DNA of 14,430 nucleotides from Thermoleophilaceae bacterium (lineage in GTDB: Bacteria > Actinomycetota > Thermoleophilia > Solirubrobacterales > Thermoleophilaceae): the NCBI GenBank assembly GCA_013695855.1, contig JACCZR010000133.1, positions 1-14,430 of the forward strand, given 5' to 3'. Position 1 is the stretch's first letter; every line of letters begins with the position of its first letter. The position numbers were made by a program, and so were the translations under genes. This document shows positions 6,452 to 14,079 of the stretch, in pieces. Under the pieces are notes generated by a model that was given only the letters and a program-made list of their open reading frames with translations, was not told where the DNA came from and did no database searches.

Positions 6452-7291
6452 ATGCCAGAGATGGACGGTTTCAAGCACGGGCTGCCCTCATGGGCAGACC
6501 TGGGATCGCCTGATCCCGACGAGTCCGCCTCCTTCTACGGGGAGCTGCTCGGCCTGGAGACCACAGAAGCCGACGACGAGCTGGGTGGCTACCGCATGTT
6601 CCTCAGGGAGAGCAGGCAGGTCGCAGGCTTGGGGCCTCTCCAGCAGGAGGGTCAGCCTCCGTCCTGGACCACCTACATCGACGTCGCGGACGCAGACGCC
6701 GTGACCGAGAAGGTCAGGGAGGCCGGCGGCGAGGTGCACGTCCAGCCGATGGACATCCGCGACTTCGGTCGCATGGCGATCTTCGCCGACCCCACCGGCG
6801 CCGTATACGGCGTCTGGCAGGCCGGCGAGCACAAGGGCTCCCAGGTGGTCGGCGAGCCGGGATCGGTCGCCTGGCACCAGTGCAACACGCGCGAGCCCGA
6901 CGAGGCGCTGGAGTTCTACGGGAAGGTGTTCGGCTGGGAGTCCGAGAAGGTCGACACCGGCGGCGCCGATTACTGGCAGCTCTCATCCGAGGGCGCCACC
7001 GTGGGCGGGCTGTTTCGCATGGGCGACGACTTCCCCGACGAGGTGCCTGCCCACTGGATCGTCTACTTCGCCGTCGAGGACGCCGATGCCGCCACCGAGA
7101 AGGCGCGGGAGAACGGCGCCACGGTGCGCGTCGAGCCCTTCGACAACGAGGCCGGCCGCTTCTCGGTCCTACAGGATCCGCACGGTGCCGCGTTCGCCCT
7201 CATCAATCAGGGCGGCGGAAGCGTGGTGGCCGAGGCGGCCAAGGCCAACGACGGCGAGGACGCTGAAGAGGAGGAAAAGGACGGCAACTGA
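6452..7291 (+). CDS. two-domain VOC (glyoxalase/bleomycin resistance/dioxygenase) family protein
   Basis: A 279-residue protein with two tandem VOC modules, about 10-125 and 137-253. Each has the xxPDexxxFYGxxxG helix (20-35 and 148-162) and closes with an ADPTGAVYG or QDPHGAAFA strand (112-120 and 241-249). The linker GEHKGSQVVGEPG (125-137) is characteristic of the actinobacterial group containing Mycobacterium tuberculosis Cfp30B (Rv0577), often labelled glyoxalase or hydroxylase. Catalytic metal ligands are not evident in either domain, so enzymatic activity is uncertain and ligand binding is equally possible. The last 24 residues form an unusual acidic tail with a run of four Glu. A GGAGAAG ribosome site ends 3 bases before the ATG. 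It may be co-transcribed with the M20 gene 39 bp upstream and is convergent with citrate synthase. Confidence 0.88.
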   Translation: MPEMDGFKHGLPSWADLGSPDPDESASFYGELLGLETTEADDELGGYRMFLRESRQVAGLGPLQQEGQPPSWTTYIDVADADAVTEKVREAGGEVHVQPMDIRDFGRMAIFADPTGAVYGVWQAGEHKGSQVVGEPGSVAWHQCNTREPDEALEFYGKVFGWESEKVDTGGADYWQLSSEGATVGGLFRMGDDFPDEVPAHWIVYFAVEDADAATEKARENGATVRVEPFDNEAGRFSVLQDPHGAAFALINQGGGSVVAEAAKANDGEDAEEEEKDGN

Positions 7292-7357
7292 GCCGAGCGG
7301 GCAGCGCCCCCCCTCGCCTCGCCTGCTGGTGCTACTGCCGGGCTCGGTCGCGACCTG

Positions 7358-7402
7358 GGCCGCCCGACAGGCGGTCGCGCCCCCTGCCGCCGCTCAGGCG
7401 GT
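7358..7402. terminator. tandem GC hairpins between convergent genes (possible bidirectional terminator)
   Basis: Within the 220-bp space between the VOC gene and gltA lie two hairpins of the same design: CCGCC-CGACA-GGCGG (stem extendable to 7 pairs with one G-U, 7358-7376) and CCGCC-GCTCA-GGCGG (7386-7402). Neither has a T-tract. Actinobacterial terminators often lack one, so a terminator role is plausible but unproven. The rest of 7292-7511 shows no gene I can support. Confidence 0.3.
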
Positions 7403-7511
7403 CGTTGCCCGAGCCTCCTGGGCCGGCGAGGGCCACGAGGCGGTGGGTCATCGTGTTTCGCTCACTCGCGCTACCGGCCGGGCGCCTGTGTCGAGCCATC
7501 AGGCAGCGAGC

Positions 7512-8966
7512 CTACACCGCTCCTACGCCGGCGGGATCCCCGCCCGCGGCGGGGTCGATGACCGTGGTGGCGCCGGCCCCCGTGGGCGGATCGACCTTCT
7601 GCTCTCGGTTGGCGACCTGCTGATAGTCGCGCTCGCGCGCGCCGCTGTAGACCTGGCGCGGGCGGGCGATCTTCGTCTCCTCGTCCTGTGTCATCTCGAG
7701 CCACTGGGCAACCCAGCCCGAGGTGCGCGGGATGGCGAACATCACCGTGAACATGTCCTTGGGTAACTGCAGCGCCTCGTAGATAAGGCCGGAGTAGAAG
7801 TCGACGTTGGGGTAGAGCTTTCGCTCCGCGAAGTAGTCGTCGTCGAGCGCCCGCTTCTCGAGCTCGACGGCGATGTCGAGCTTGGGGTTCTTGCCAGTGA
7901 CTTCGAAGACCTCGTCGACGTGCTTCTTGATGATCTCCGCGCGGGGGTCGTAGTTCTTGTAGACGCGGTGGCCGAAGCCCATCAGCTTCTCCTCGCGGTT
8001 CTTCACCCCCTCGAGGAAGTCGGGGATGTTGTCCGTGGTCTCGATGCGCTCGAGCATCCGCAGCACCTGCTCGTTGGCGCCGCCGTGCAGCGGCCCGTAG
8101 AGGGCGGCCACGCCGGCGGCCACCGCCGAGTAGGGGTCCACCTGGGAGGAGCCGACGCTTCGCACCGCCGCCGTCGAGCAGTTCTGCTCGTGGTCGGCGT
8201 GGAGAATCCACAGGACGTCGAGGGCGCGCTCCAGCCGGGGGTCCGGCTCGTACCTCGTCTCGGTCATCTTGTACATCATCGAGAGGAAATTGCCCGGGTA
8301 GCCGAGGTCGTTGTCCGGATAGATGTAGGGCAGCCCCAGGTTGTGGCGGTAGGCGAACGCGGCGAGCGTGGGCATCTTCGCGATCATCCGCACGCCGGCC
8401 ATGTGACGCTCGGTCTGGTCGTCGATGTTGATGGCGTCGGGGTAGAAGGTCGACAGCGCGCCGACGGTGGCCAGCAGCATCCCCATCGGGTGGGCGTCGT
8501 AGCGAAAGCCCTCGACGAACTTCTTGATGTTCTCGTGCACGAACGTGTGGTGGGTGATCTCGAAGATCCACTCGTCCAGCTGCTCCTGGGTGGGCAGCTC
8601 GCCGTAGATCAGGAGGTTGGCGACCTCCAGGTAGGTCGACTCCTCGCACAGCTGGGCGATCGGGTAGCCGCGGTACTCGAGCACACCGGCCTCGCCGTCG
8701 ATGTAGGTGATGTCGCTGCGGCAGTGCGCCGTGTTGGTGAAGGCCGGGTCGTAGGCCATCAGGCCGAAGTCGTCCTCGTCGACCTTCATCTGGCGGAAGT
8801 CCATCGCCTTCACGGTGCCGTCGGTGATCTCGACCTCGTACTGCTCGCCCGTGCGGTTGTCGGTCACCGACAGGCTGTCCTTTGCGGTGCCCTGCGGGGT
8901 GACACCTTCGGCATCACCCCTCGTGAGGACCCCGCCGTTGGCATCCTGCTGCTCTTCCTCGGCCAT
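7512..8966 (-). CDS. gltA: citrate synthase
   Basis: It condenses oxaloacetate and acetyl-CoA to citrate, the entry step of the TCA cycle, in the cytoplasm. The catalytic triad is intact: His294 in GPLHGGANE, His333 in GFGHRVYKNYDPRA and Asp389 in NVDFYSG. Length is 484 residues against about 430 for the common bacterial type. The excess is an acidic, flexible N-terminus (about 1-30) and a Pro/Gly/Ala-rich tail of roughly 35 residues after ARERDY (443-448). The N-terminal beta-rich part (about 31-95) preceding YRGYPI is that of the long, E. coli-like hexameric type, which can be NADH-regulated; regulation here is not visible. The ATG at 8966 is preceded by AGGAG (3-base gap) and by GGAGG farther out. 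A GH31 gene lies 44 bp upstream on the same strand, so either they share a transcript or the promoter is inside its 3' end. Confidence 0.97.
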   Translation of the reverse strand: MAEEEQQDANGGVLTRGDAEGVTPQGTAKDSLSVTDNRTGEQYEVEITDGTVKAMDFRQMKVDEDDFGLMAYDPAFTNTAHCRSDITYIDGEAGVLEYRGYPIAQLCEESTYLEVANLLIYGELPTQEQLDEWIFEITHHTFVHENIKKFVEGFRYDAHPMGMLLATVGALSTFYPDAINIDDQTERHMAGVRMIAKMPTLAAFAYRHNLGLPYIYPDNDLGYPGNFLSMMYKMTETRYEPDPRLERALDVLWILHADHEQNCSTAAVRSVGSSQVDPYSAVAAGVAALYGPLHGGANEQVLRMLERIETTDNIPDFLEGVKNREEKLMGFGHRVYKNYDPRAEIIKKHVDEVFEVTGKNPKLDIAVELEKRALDDDYFAERKLYPNVDFYSGLIYEALQLPKDMFTVMFAIPRTSGWVAQWLEMTQDEETKIARPRQVYSGARERDYQQVANREQKVDPPTGAGATTVIDPAAGGDPAGVGAV

Positions 8967-9010
8967 CTGCTCCTGATCCTCCGCTCTCGAGTCTTGCCCG
9001 CCGCCTTCCC

Positions 9011-11308
9011 CTACCCCATTGTTGCGAGTCGGATGCCGCGGGGGCGCTCCGGCGCGGCCGACACAGCGCCGGCACGCCAGCGAACGCGGGTGTCATCGGC
9101 CAGGCGGGCGGTTGCCCGACCCAGGGGTGGCTCGCCCCACAGGGTCGCCTCCAGGGGCCGCTCGGTTTCGGGTGTGTCGCCCAGGCCGCCGGCCACGTGA
9201 TCGGCCGGGTAGGTGACCACCAGCGAGCCGGCGCGCACGTAGACGGGGATCCGGCCCAGCGGAGCGGGCGCCACGATCTCGCCGCCCCCATCGTGGCTCT
9301 CGCCGCTCCAGAAGTCGATCCACCGCCCGCGTGGGAGCGGGACTTCGCGTTCGCGAGCCCCCTCCTCGAGCACGGGCGCCACCCACAGCGCGGGGCCAAA
9401 GCCGTAGGCGTCGGCGACCGAGAAGGCTCGCGGATCGCCGGGCTCGAGAAGAGCCAGCGGCCGGATGATCGGCAGGCCGCAACGGGCGGCCGAGGCCGCG
9501 GCCGCCCGGATGTAGGGGACCAGGCGCTCGTGCAGCAGGATGAACTCGCGGTAGACCGCCAGCGTCTCGGCGTCGTAGGTCCAAGCCTCCTGCTCGAAGC
9601 GCCCGTGAGCCTGCATGAGCGGCGTGAAGCAGCCGAACTGCGCCCAGCGCAGCAGCAGCTCCTTGGGGCAGCGTTCCATCAGTCGGCGCCCCAGGTAGCC
9701 GCCCACGTCGTGCGACCAGTTCGAGAACCCGCTGGCGGCTGCGGTGAGGCTGGCCGCCACCAGCGTGCGCAGCGACCAGAAGTCCGACGCCTGGTCGCCG
9801 CCCCACGTGTGGCCGATGGCCTGCTGGCCCGACCAGCCGCAGCGCCCAAACAGGACTCCCTCGCCTGGGTGGGCTTCGTCCAGCGCGCGCTGCATCGAGC
9901 GCCGGTACAGCCCGCCGTAGGACCAGGCGGCCTCGGCGCCGGAGCGCCCGTCGGCGAAGCGCGTTCGGGGCGGGAAGTAGTAGCCCTCGCCGTCGTCGGC
10001 CTTGATGCCCTCCACGCCGAGCTCGAGGACCGGGCGCGCGAGCTCGCGCCACCAGGCGTCCGCCTCGGGCGAGGTGAAGTCGATCGGCGACCCCGTTCCC
10101 ATCCACCAGCGCGCGACGAACGTGTCCCCGTCCGCGTCTCGGACGTAGTGGCCGGCGGCCTCGCCCTCGGCGTAGTTGGAGGCCGGCTCGCGGTGCAGGC
10201 GCTCTGACTCGGGGTCGGGCGGCCGCTGGCCGTCGACCGACTCGATGTTCACCCACGGAGTCACCCACACCACCGTGCGCACCCCACTCGCGCGCATGCG
10301 CCCGACCGTGCCCGCGAAGTCGGGAAACTGGTTGGGGTTGGGCTCCCATGTGTTGTACTGCGTCTCCCAGGGCGAGTCGATCACGATCGCGTCCAGGGGC
10401 AGGTCGTGGCGGGCGTAGCCCTCGAAGTCGTCGAGCACATCGCGCTGGTGCTCGTAGACGTCGCGGCTCTTCCAATGCCCGTAGGCCCATTCGGGCAACA
10501 ACGCCGGCAGCCCGCTCAGCCCGAGGTAGCGGCGCAGCAGCGCGGCGGGGGAGGGGTCGCAGAAGAGGTGCAGCCGCAGGGGGCCGGCGGCGCCCCGGCC
10601 CGAGACCGCCGGGTGAGCTCCCAGGTCGAACAGCGCGCCGTCCCCGCCGGTCTCCAGCCACACGGCGTAGCCGCGCTGGGCCACCAGGAAGGGCACCGGG
10701 GCGTAGTCGCCCTGCGGAATGCCCCCCACCTCGAGCATGTCCGGCGGGCAGTCGGGGCCGGTGTAGCGGCGGTCGGCGCCCAGGCGCACCCGCCGCCCGG
10801 CCTGGTCGAGCGTCTCGCCGTGTCGCGCGCCCAGGCCCGTGAAGCTCTCGCCCGGGCGGGCCTCCCACCGGACGCCGAGCCGCAGGGGCGCAGGGCGCGC
10901 CTCGGCCTCGATCAACAGATGGCCCTCGTCGAGGCTCAAGCGGATCTCGGTGTCACCGGCGCGCAGCACGAGCGGGTCGCGCGCGACGACCTCGGCCCGG
11001 CCGATGCGCCGGACCTCGTCGATCTCCTCGTGGTCGAGCACGCCCTCGGTGATCTGCACGAACTGGTCGGCGGCGCGGCCCTCGGCCACCCAGAGCCGCA
11101 GGTCCGACACCAGCCCGCGCTCGCCCCGGGCCACGGTCAGAGAGAGAGGGTCCAGCGCGACCGTGACCGCGAGCGGCCCTGCGCGTAACACCAGCGGCGC
11201 GGCGCAGGCCGAGCGCTGCGGGAGGAGCGCAGCCCGATCGTCGATCGGGCGAGCACCGGACCGATCGATCTCGGCCGAGCACGGCACGCTGCGGTCTCGC
11301 TCGGGCAC
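9011..11308 (-). CDS. glycoside hydrolase family 31 protein (alpha-glycosidase)
   Basis: A 765-residue retaining alpha-glycosidase. After an N-terminal galactose-mutarotase-like beta domain (about 36-265), the catalytic barrel starts near LPEWAYGHWKSRDVY (271-285). The nucleophile is Asp438 in GIKADDGE and the acid/base is Asp505 in WGGDQ. Arg489 in GRCGW and SNWSHDVGGY (529-538) line the site. C-terminal beta domains follow from about 620. The Lys-x-Asp-x-Gly-Glu form places it with alpha-xylosidase/sulfoquinovosidase-like GH31 enzymes rather than classical alpha-glucosidases (Asp-Met-Asn-Glu), but the substrate cannot be told. There is no signal peptide, so the enzyme is cytoplasmic and would act on imported oligosaccharides; no transporter is in the window. 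The GTG start at 11308 has an AAGAAGGG ribosome site 3 bases upstream. The first 35 or so residues are not conserved-looking and a later start is possible. Confidence 0.9.
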   Translation of the reverse strand: MPERDRSVPCSAEIDRSGARPIDDRAALLPQRSACAAPLVLRAGPLAVTVALDPLSLTVARGERGLVSDLRLWVAEGRAADQFVQITEGVLDHEEIDEVRRIGRAEVVARDPLVLRAGDTEIRLSLDEGHLLIEAEARPAPLRLGVRWEARPGESFTGLGARHGETLDQAGRRVRLGADRRYTGPDCPPDMLEVGGIPQGDYAPVPFLVAQRGYAVWLETGGDGALFDLGAHPAVSGRGAAGPLRLHLFCDPSPAALLRRYLGLSGLPALLPEWAYGHWKSRDVYEHQRDVLDDFEGYARHDLPLDAIVIDSPWETQYNTWEPNPNQFPDFAGTVGRMRASGVRTVVWVTPWVNIESVDGQRPPDPESERLHREPASNYAEGEAAGHYVRDADGDTFVARWWMGTGSPIDFTSPEADAWWRELARPVLELGVEGIKADDGEGYYFPPRTRFADGRSGAEAAWSYGGLYRRSMQRALDEAHPGEGVLFGRCGWSGQQAIGHTWGGDQASDFWSLRTLVAASLTAAASGFSNWSHDVGGYLGRRLMERCPKELLLRWAQFGCFTPLMQAHGRFEQEAWTYDAETLAVYREFILLHERLVPYIRAAAASAARCGLPIIRPLALLEPGDPRAFSVADAYGFGPALWVAPVLEEGAREREVPLPRGRWIDFWSGESHDGGGEIVAPAPLGRIPVYVRAGSLVVTYPADHVAGGLGDTPETERPLEATLWGEPPLGRATARLADDTRVRWRAGAVSAAPERPRGIRLATMG
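11232..11250. repeat. 19-bp perfect palindrome at the 5' end of the GH31 gene
   Basis: GCCCGATCGTCGATCGGGC, 9-bp arms around a single T. It lies about 58-76 bp inside the predicted GH31 coding region. It would be an attractive operator if the true GH31 start were downstream; otherwise it may act as an internal operator, an mRNA hairpin, or be chance. No binding protein can be named. Confidence 0.45.
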
Positions 11309-11436
11309 GAGCCCTTCTTCGCGCCGCGAGCGACCTGGGCTGTGACCATCGCGTTAAGTCACCAGCCGGTAACCGGAAGCCGACGTTTGCAGGGGAATCT
11401 CTACACGACAGAAGCCAACGACCAGAGGGAGCAACG
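11309..11436. promoter_or_regulatory. divergent promoter region of the GH31 and PHP-GT4 genes
   Basis: This 128-bp gap must hold the promoters for both directions. It contains an inverted repeat GTGAC-N11-GTCAC (11342-11362) and a perfect 11-bp palindrome CCGGTAACCGG (11366-11376), either of which could be a regulator site. TACACG at 11402-11407 could be a -10 box for the rightward gene but has no good -35. A strong ribosome site, GAGGGAG (11425-11431), lies 5 bases before the ATG at 11437. Confidence 0.45.
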
Positions 11437-13722
11437 ATGATTCCCAACCACACCAGCCGCACGGACCTGCACTGCCACTCGACGGCCTCGCAGGAGTCCC
11501 GGCTCGGCATCCAGACCGCCCTCGGGCTACCCGAGTGCGCCACTGCGCCCGAGGAGGTCTACGAGCTCGCCAAGCGGCGGGGCATGGACTTCGTGACGAT
11601 CACCGACCACGACACCATCAGCGGTGTCCTGGAGATAGCCGACCGGCACGACGTGTTCGTCTCCGAGGAGCTGACAGTCGGCTTCCGTGGCGAGCCGCAG
11701 GCCGTGCACGTGCTCTGCCTGGGCATCACGCCCGACGACCACGAGTGGCTGCAGCGCAACAACGGCGACGTCGAGGCGTGCGCCGAGTACCTGCACGGCA
11801 ACTCCATCGCGTGCGCGCTGGCCCACCCCTTCTATGCGGTGGCCGCGCCGCTCACGGCACGCCACCGCAGGCGCCTGGCGCGGCTGTTCCCCGTCTGGGA
11901 GACCCGCAACGGGTCACGCGCAAAGGAGCTGAACATGCCGGCTGCGATCTACATCGAGACGCACGGCGGCACGGGCGTCGGCGGCTCGGACGACCACGCG
12001 GGCGTGGACATCGGGCGCACCTTCACCGAGACCGCCCCGGCGGCCACGCCCGAAGAGTTTCTTCGCCGCATCCGCCGCGGCGAGGCGAGTGCTCGCGGAC
12101 ACCAGGGCAGCGCCGCCAAGTGGGCGCACGCGGCCATGGCCCTCGCGGTGCGCTCCCTGGGCCGCGGCGAGGCCGGAGCGCCCCCCAACCCTCAGGCGGT
12201 CATGACGATGGTCGAGCGGGTGATGAGCCAGGGCGACCACCGCGAGGGACCGCTCGCGAAGGACCTCGGCCCCGACGACGCGCGGGCGCTGCTGAGGGCC
12301 TGGCTCGACAGCGTCGACCTCGATCTCGACGCGCACGAGCTGATCGCCTACATGCAGGCCGACGACTTCAGCCACGCCGACCTGTTCCGCCGAGCGCGCC
12401 GCCGCCACGAGCGCGCTCTGAGCAAGGCGGTCGATCGGGTGGTGGAGGCCGCGGCCGCCCGCGCGGACCTCGGCACGGCCGCGCTCGGAGCGGCCGCCTT
12501 CGGACTGTTTGCCGCTTGCGTGCCCGCGATCCCCTACGCGCCGGCCGCCGCCTTCCTCGGTCGCGAGAAGCGCAAGCTCACGGCCCGCGAGGGCGAGCCG
12601 CGCCGCGTGGCCCTGGTGGCCGACGGGGTGGGCGGCATGCACGGCGTGACCCACACGCTCGACGAGATCCGCGACCGCGGCGTGACCGGCTTCGAGGTCG
12701 AGGTGATCGGCACCGACGCCAACGTGGACCGGCGCCTGAGCGCCGTCGCCGAAGTGGACATTCCCTTCTACGAGGGGCTGCGGGTGGGCGTGCCGAGCCT
12801 TCCGGCGGCCGTGGAGGCCCTGGCCGAGGGCCGCTACGACCTCGTGCACCTCTGCTCCCCCGGTCCGTCCGGGGTCGCGGCCGCTCTCATCGCTCGGATC
12901 ATGGAGCTGCCGATCCTCGGCAGCTACCACACGGAGCTCGGCGCATACGCCGGGCTGCGCTCCGGCGATGCGCAGCTGCGGGCGGGCGCCGATGTCGCCC
13001 TCGCCGCCTTCTACGGCGGCTGCGACGTGGTGCTCTCGCCGAGCGCCTCTGCCGACGATTCGCTGCGCGCGCTCGGCGTGCCCGGCGAGAAGGTCGGGCG
13101 CTGGGACCGCGGGGTGGACCTCGCGCGCTTCTCGCCCTCGCTGCGCCACGCCGAGAGCCTGCCCGGCGAGGTCTCGGTGCTCTACGCCGGGCGCCAGTCC
13201 GAGGAGAAGGGCGCCGACCTGCTGGCCGATGCCTTCCTCGCCGCCCGCGCGCAGGACCCGCGGCTGCACCTCTGCCTGGCCGGCGGCGGCCCCGAGTCCG
13301 AGCGCCTGCGCGAGCGCCTGGGCGAGCACGCGACCTTCCTCGGCTGGCTGGAGGGAGAGGAGCTCGCCCGGACCTACGCCAGCGCCGACGTCTTCCTCTT
13401 CGCCAGCCGCACCGACACCTTCGGGCAGGTGCTGCTCGAGGCGCAGGCCAGCGGCCTGCCGGTGGTCGCGGTGGCCGAGGGCGGGCCGCTCAGCCTGGTC
13501 GAGCACGACCGCAGTGGCCTGCTCGCCCCAGCCGACGCCGAGGCGCTGGCCGCAGCAGTGCTGCGGGTGAGCGGCTCGCCGGTGCTGGCCCGCCGGCTGG
13601 TCGAGGGCGGCCTGCACTCGGTCTCCGGGCGCTCCTGGGCGAGCGCGCTCGAGGGCCTGGCCGAGGGCTATCGCCGCGCCCTGGGCGAGGACCACGCGCC
13701 GGCGCTGCGGCGCGCTGCCTGA
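11437..13722 (+). CDS. PHP-domain / GT4 glycosyltransferase fusion protein
   Basis: A 761-residue two-enzyme fusion. The N-terminal PHP hydrolase domain (about 7-215) keeps its metal ligands: His12 and His14 (DLHCHS), Asp57-His58 (TDHDT), Glu78 (SEELT), His130 (AHPFY), Asp185 and His187 (GSDDHAG). A helical linker (216-345) leads to a hydrophobic stretch (about 346-375) ending in basic residues, perhaps a membrane anchor. The GT4 part (388-755) has a glycine-rich start GVGGMHGV (397-404), an HTE segment (498-500), the RGVD motif (558-561), the second-domain start YAGRQSEEKG (583-592) and DTFGQVLLE (660-668). Asp replaces the first Glu of EX7E, as I recall from MgtA-type mannosyltransferases. 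PHP domains hydrolyse phosphoesters. A role in glycolipid or surface-glycan synthesis is inferred; donor and acceptor are unknown. The ribosome site is strong. Confidence 0.88.
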   Translation: MIPNHTSRTDLHCHSTASQESRLGIQTALGLPECATAPEEVYELAKRRGMDFVTITDHDTISGVLEIADRHDVFVSEELTVGFRGEPQAVHVLCLGITPDDHEWLQRNNGDVEACAEYLHGNSIACALAHPFYAVAAPLTARHRRRLARLFPVWETRNGSRAKELNMPAAIYIETHGGTGVGGSDDHAGVDIGRTFTETAPAATPEEFLRRIRRGEASARGHQGSAAKWAHAAMALAVRSLGRGEAGAPPNPQAVMTMVERVMSQGDHREGPLAKDLGPDDARALLRAWLDSVDLDLDAHELIAYMQADDFSHADLFRRARRRHERALSKAVDRVVEAAAARADLGTAALGAAAFGLFAACVPAIPYAPAAAFLGREKRKLTAREGEPRRVALVADGVGGMHGVTHTLDEIRDRGVTGFEVEVIGTDANVDRRLSAVAEVDIPFYEGLRVGVPSLPAAVEALAEGRYDLVHLCSPGPSGVAAALIARIMELPILGSYHTELGAYAGLRSGDAQLRAGADVALAAFYGGCDVVLSPSASADDSLRALGVPGEKVGRWDRGVDLARFSPSLRHAESLPGEVSVLYAGRQSEEKGADLLADAFLAARAQDPRLHLCLAGGGPESERLRERLGEHATFLGWLEGEELARTYASADVFLFASRTDTFGQVLLEAQASGLPVVAVAEGGPLSLVEHDRSGLLAPADAEALAAAVLRVSGSPVLARRLVEGGLHSVSGRSWASALEGLAEGYRRALGEDHAPALRRAA

Positions 13723-13750
13723 AGTTGGCAAACCGGCCGGCGGCTGGGCC

Positions 13751-14077
13751 TCAGCGTCGGCGGCGAAAGAGCTTGGAGAGGCCGCCGGCGGCGCGGGCGG
13801 GACCGCCCCCGCCGCCCTCGGGCGGGCCCAGCTGCTGGACCTCGGCTGCGGTGATCGTGAGGCGCACCGCCCGCTCGGCGGTGCGGGCCACCTCGGGGGC
13901 GTCGACGAAGCGGCGCTTGCCGTCGGTGCTGTCGATCACCAGGCCGTCGAAGATGTGCTCGCGCGAGTTGTCCCAGATCTCGTAGACGGTGCCGACCTGC
14001 TCGTCCTCCGAGCTGTAGACAGGGGTGCCGGGCTCGACGGCGGTGTAGTTGACCGCGTATCCGTCGTCGGAAGGCAT
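13751..14077 (-). CDS. small PRC-barrel-like domain protein
   Basis: A 108-residue soluble protein. Residues about 10-80 form the alternating strands of a PRC-barrel or DUF2171-like fold: a Gly-Thr-Pro-Val-Tyr opening, VGTVYEIW (28-35), a FDGLVID strand, and an RRFVDAPEVA turn followed by LTITAAEVQQL. A Gly/Pro/Ala-rich linker and a basic tail of four Arg close the protein. PRC-barrels occur in RimM, photosynthetic reaction centres and many small stand-alone proteins of unknown role; no function is claimed. The ATG at 14077 was chosen because the domain starts directly after it and because only 2 bases separate it from the stop of the small membrane protein upstream, indicating an operon and translational coupling. 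A 28-bp gap separates its end from the convergent PHP-GT4 gene. Confidence 0.75.
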   Translation of the reverse strand: MPSDDGYAVNYTAVEPGTPVYSSEDEQVGTVYEIWDNSREHIFDGLVIDSTDGKRRFVDAPEVARTAERAVRLTITAAEVQQLGPPEGGGGGPARAAGGLSKLFRRRR

Positions 14078-14079
14078 GC

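Noticed and set aside
9093..10868. A 591-codon leftward frame inside the GH31 gene
   Set aside because: Low-complexity Arg/Ala/Gly/Pro translation in another frame of a gene with intact GH31 catalytic motifs.
11341..11357. Third copy of the TetR operator core in the GH31/PHP-GT4 gap
   Set aside because: Only GACCATCG (8 bases) matches and the flanks do not form the same palindrome, so chance is the simpler reading.
11914..13731. A 605-codon leftward frame antisense to the PHP-GT4 gene
   Set aside because: Antisense shadow with biased composition and no recognisable domain.
11535..13985. An 816-codon rightward frame over the PHP-GT4 gene
   Set aside because: Shadow frame: Arg/Pro/Ala-rich with no motif, while the correct frame has complete PHP and GT4 signatures and a ribosome site.
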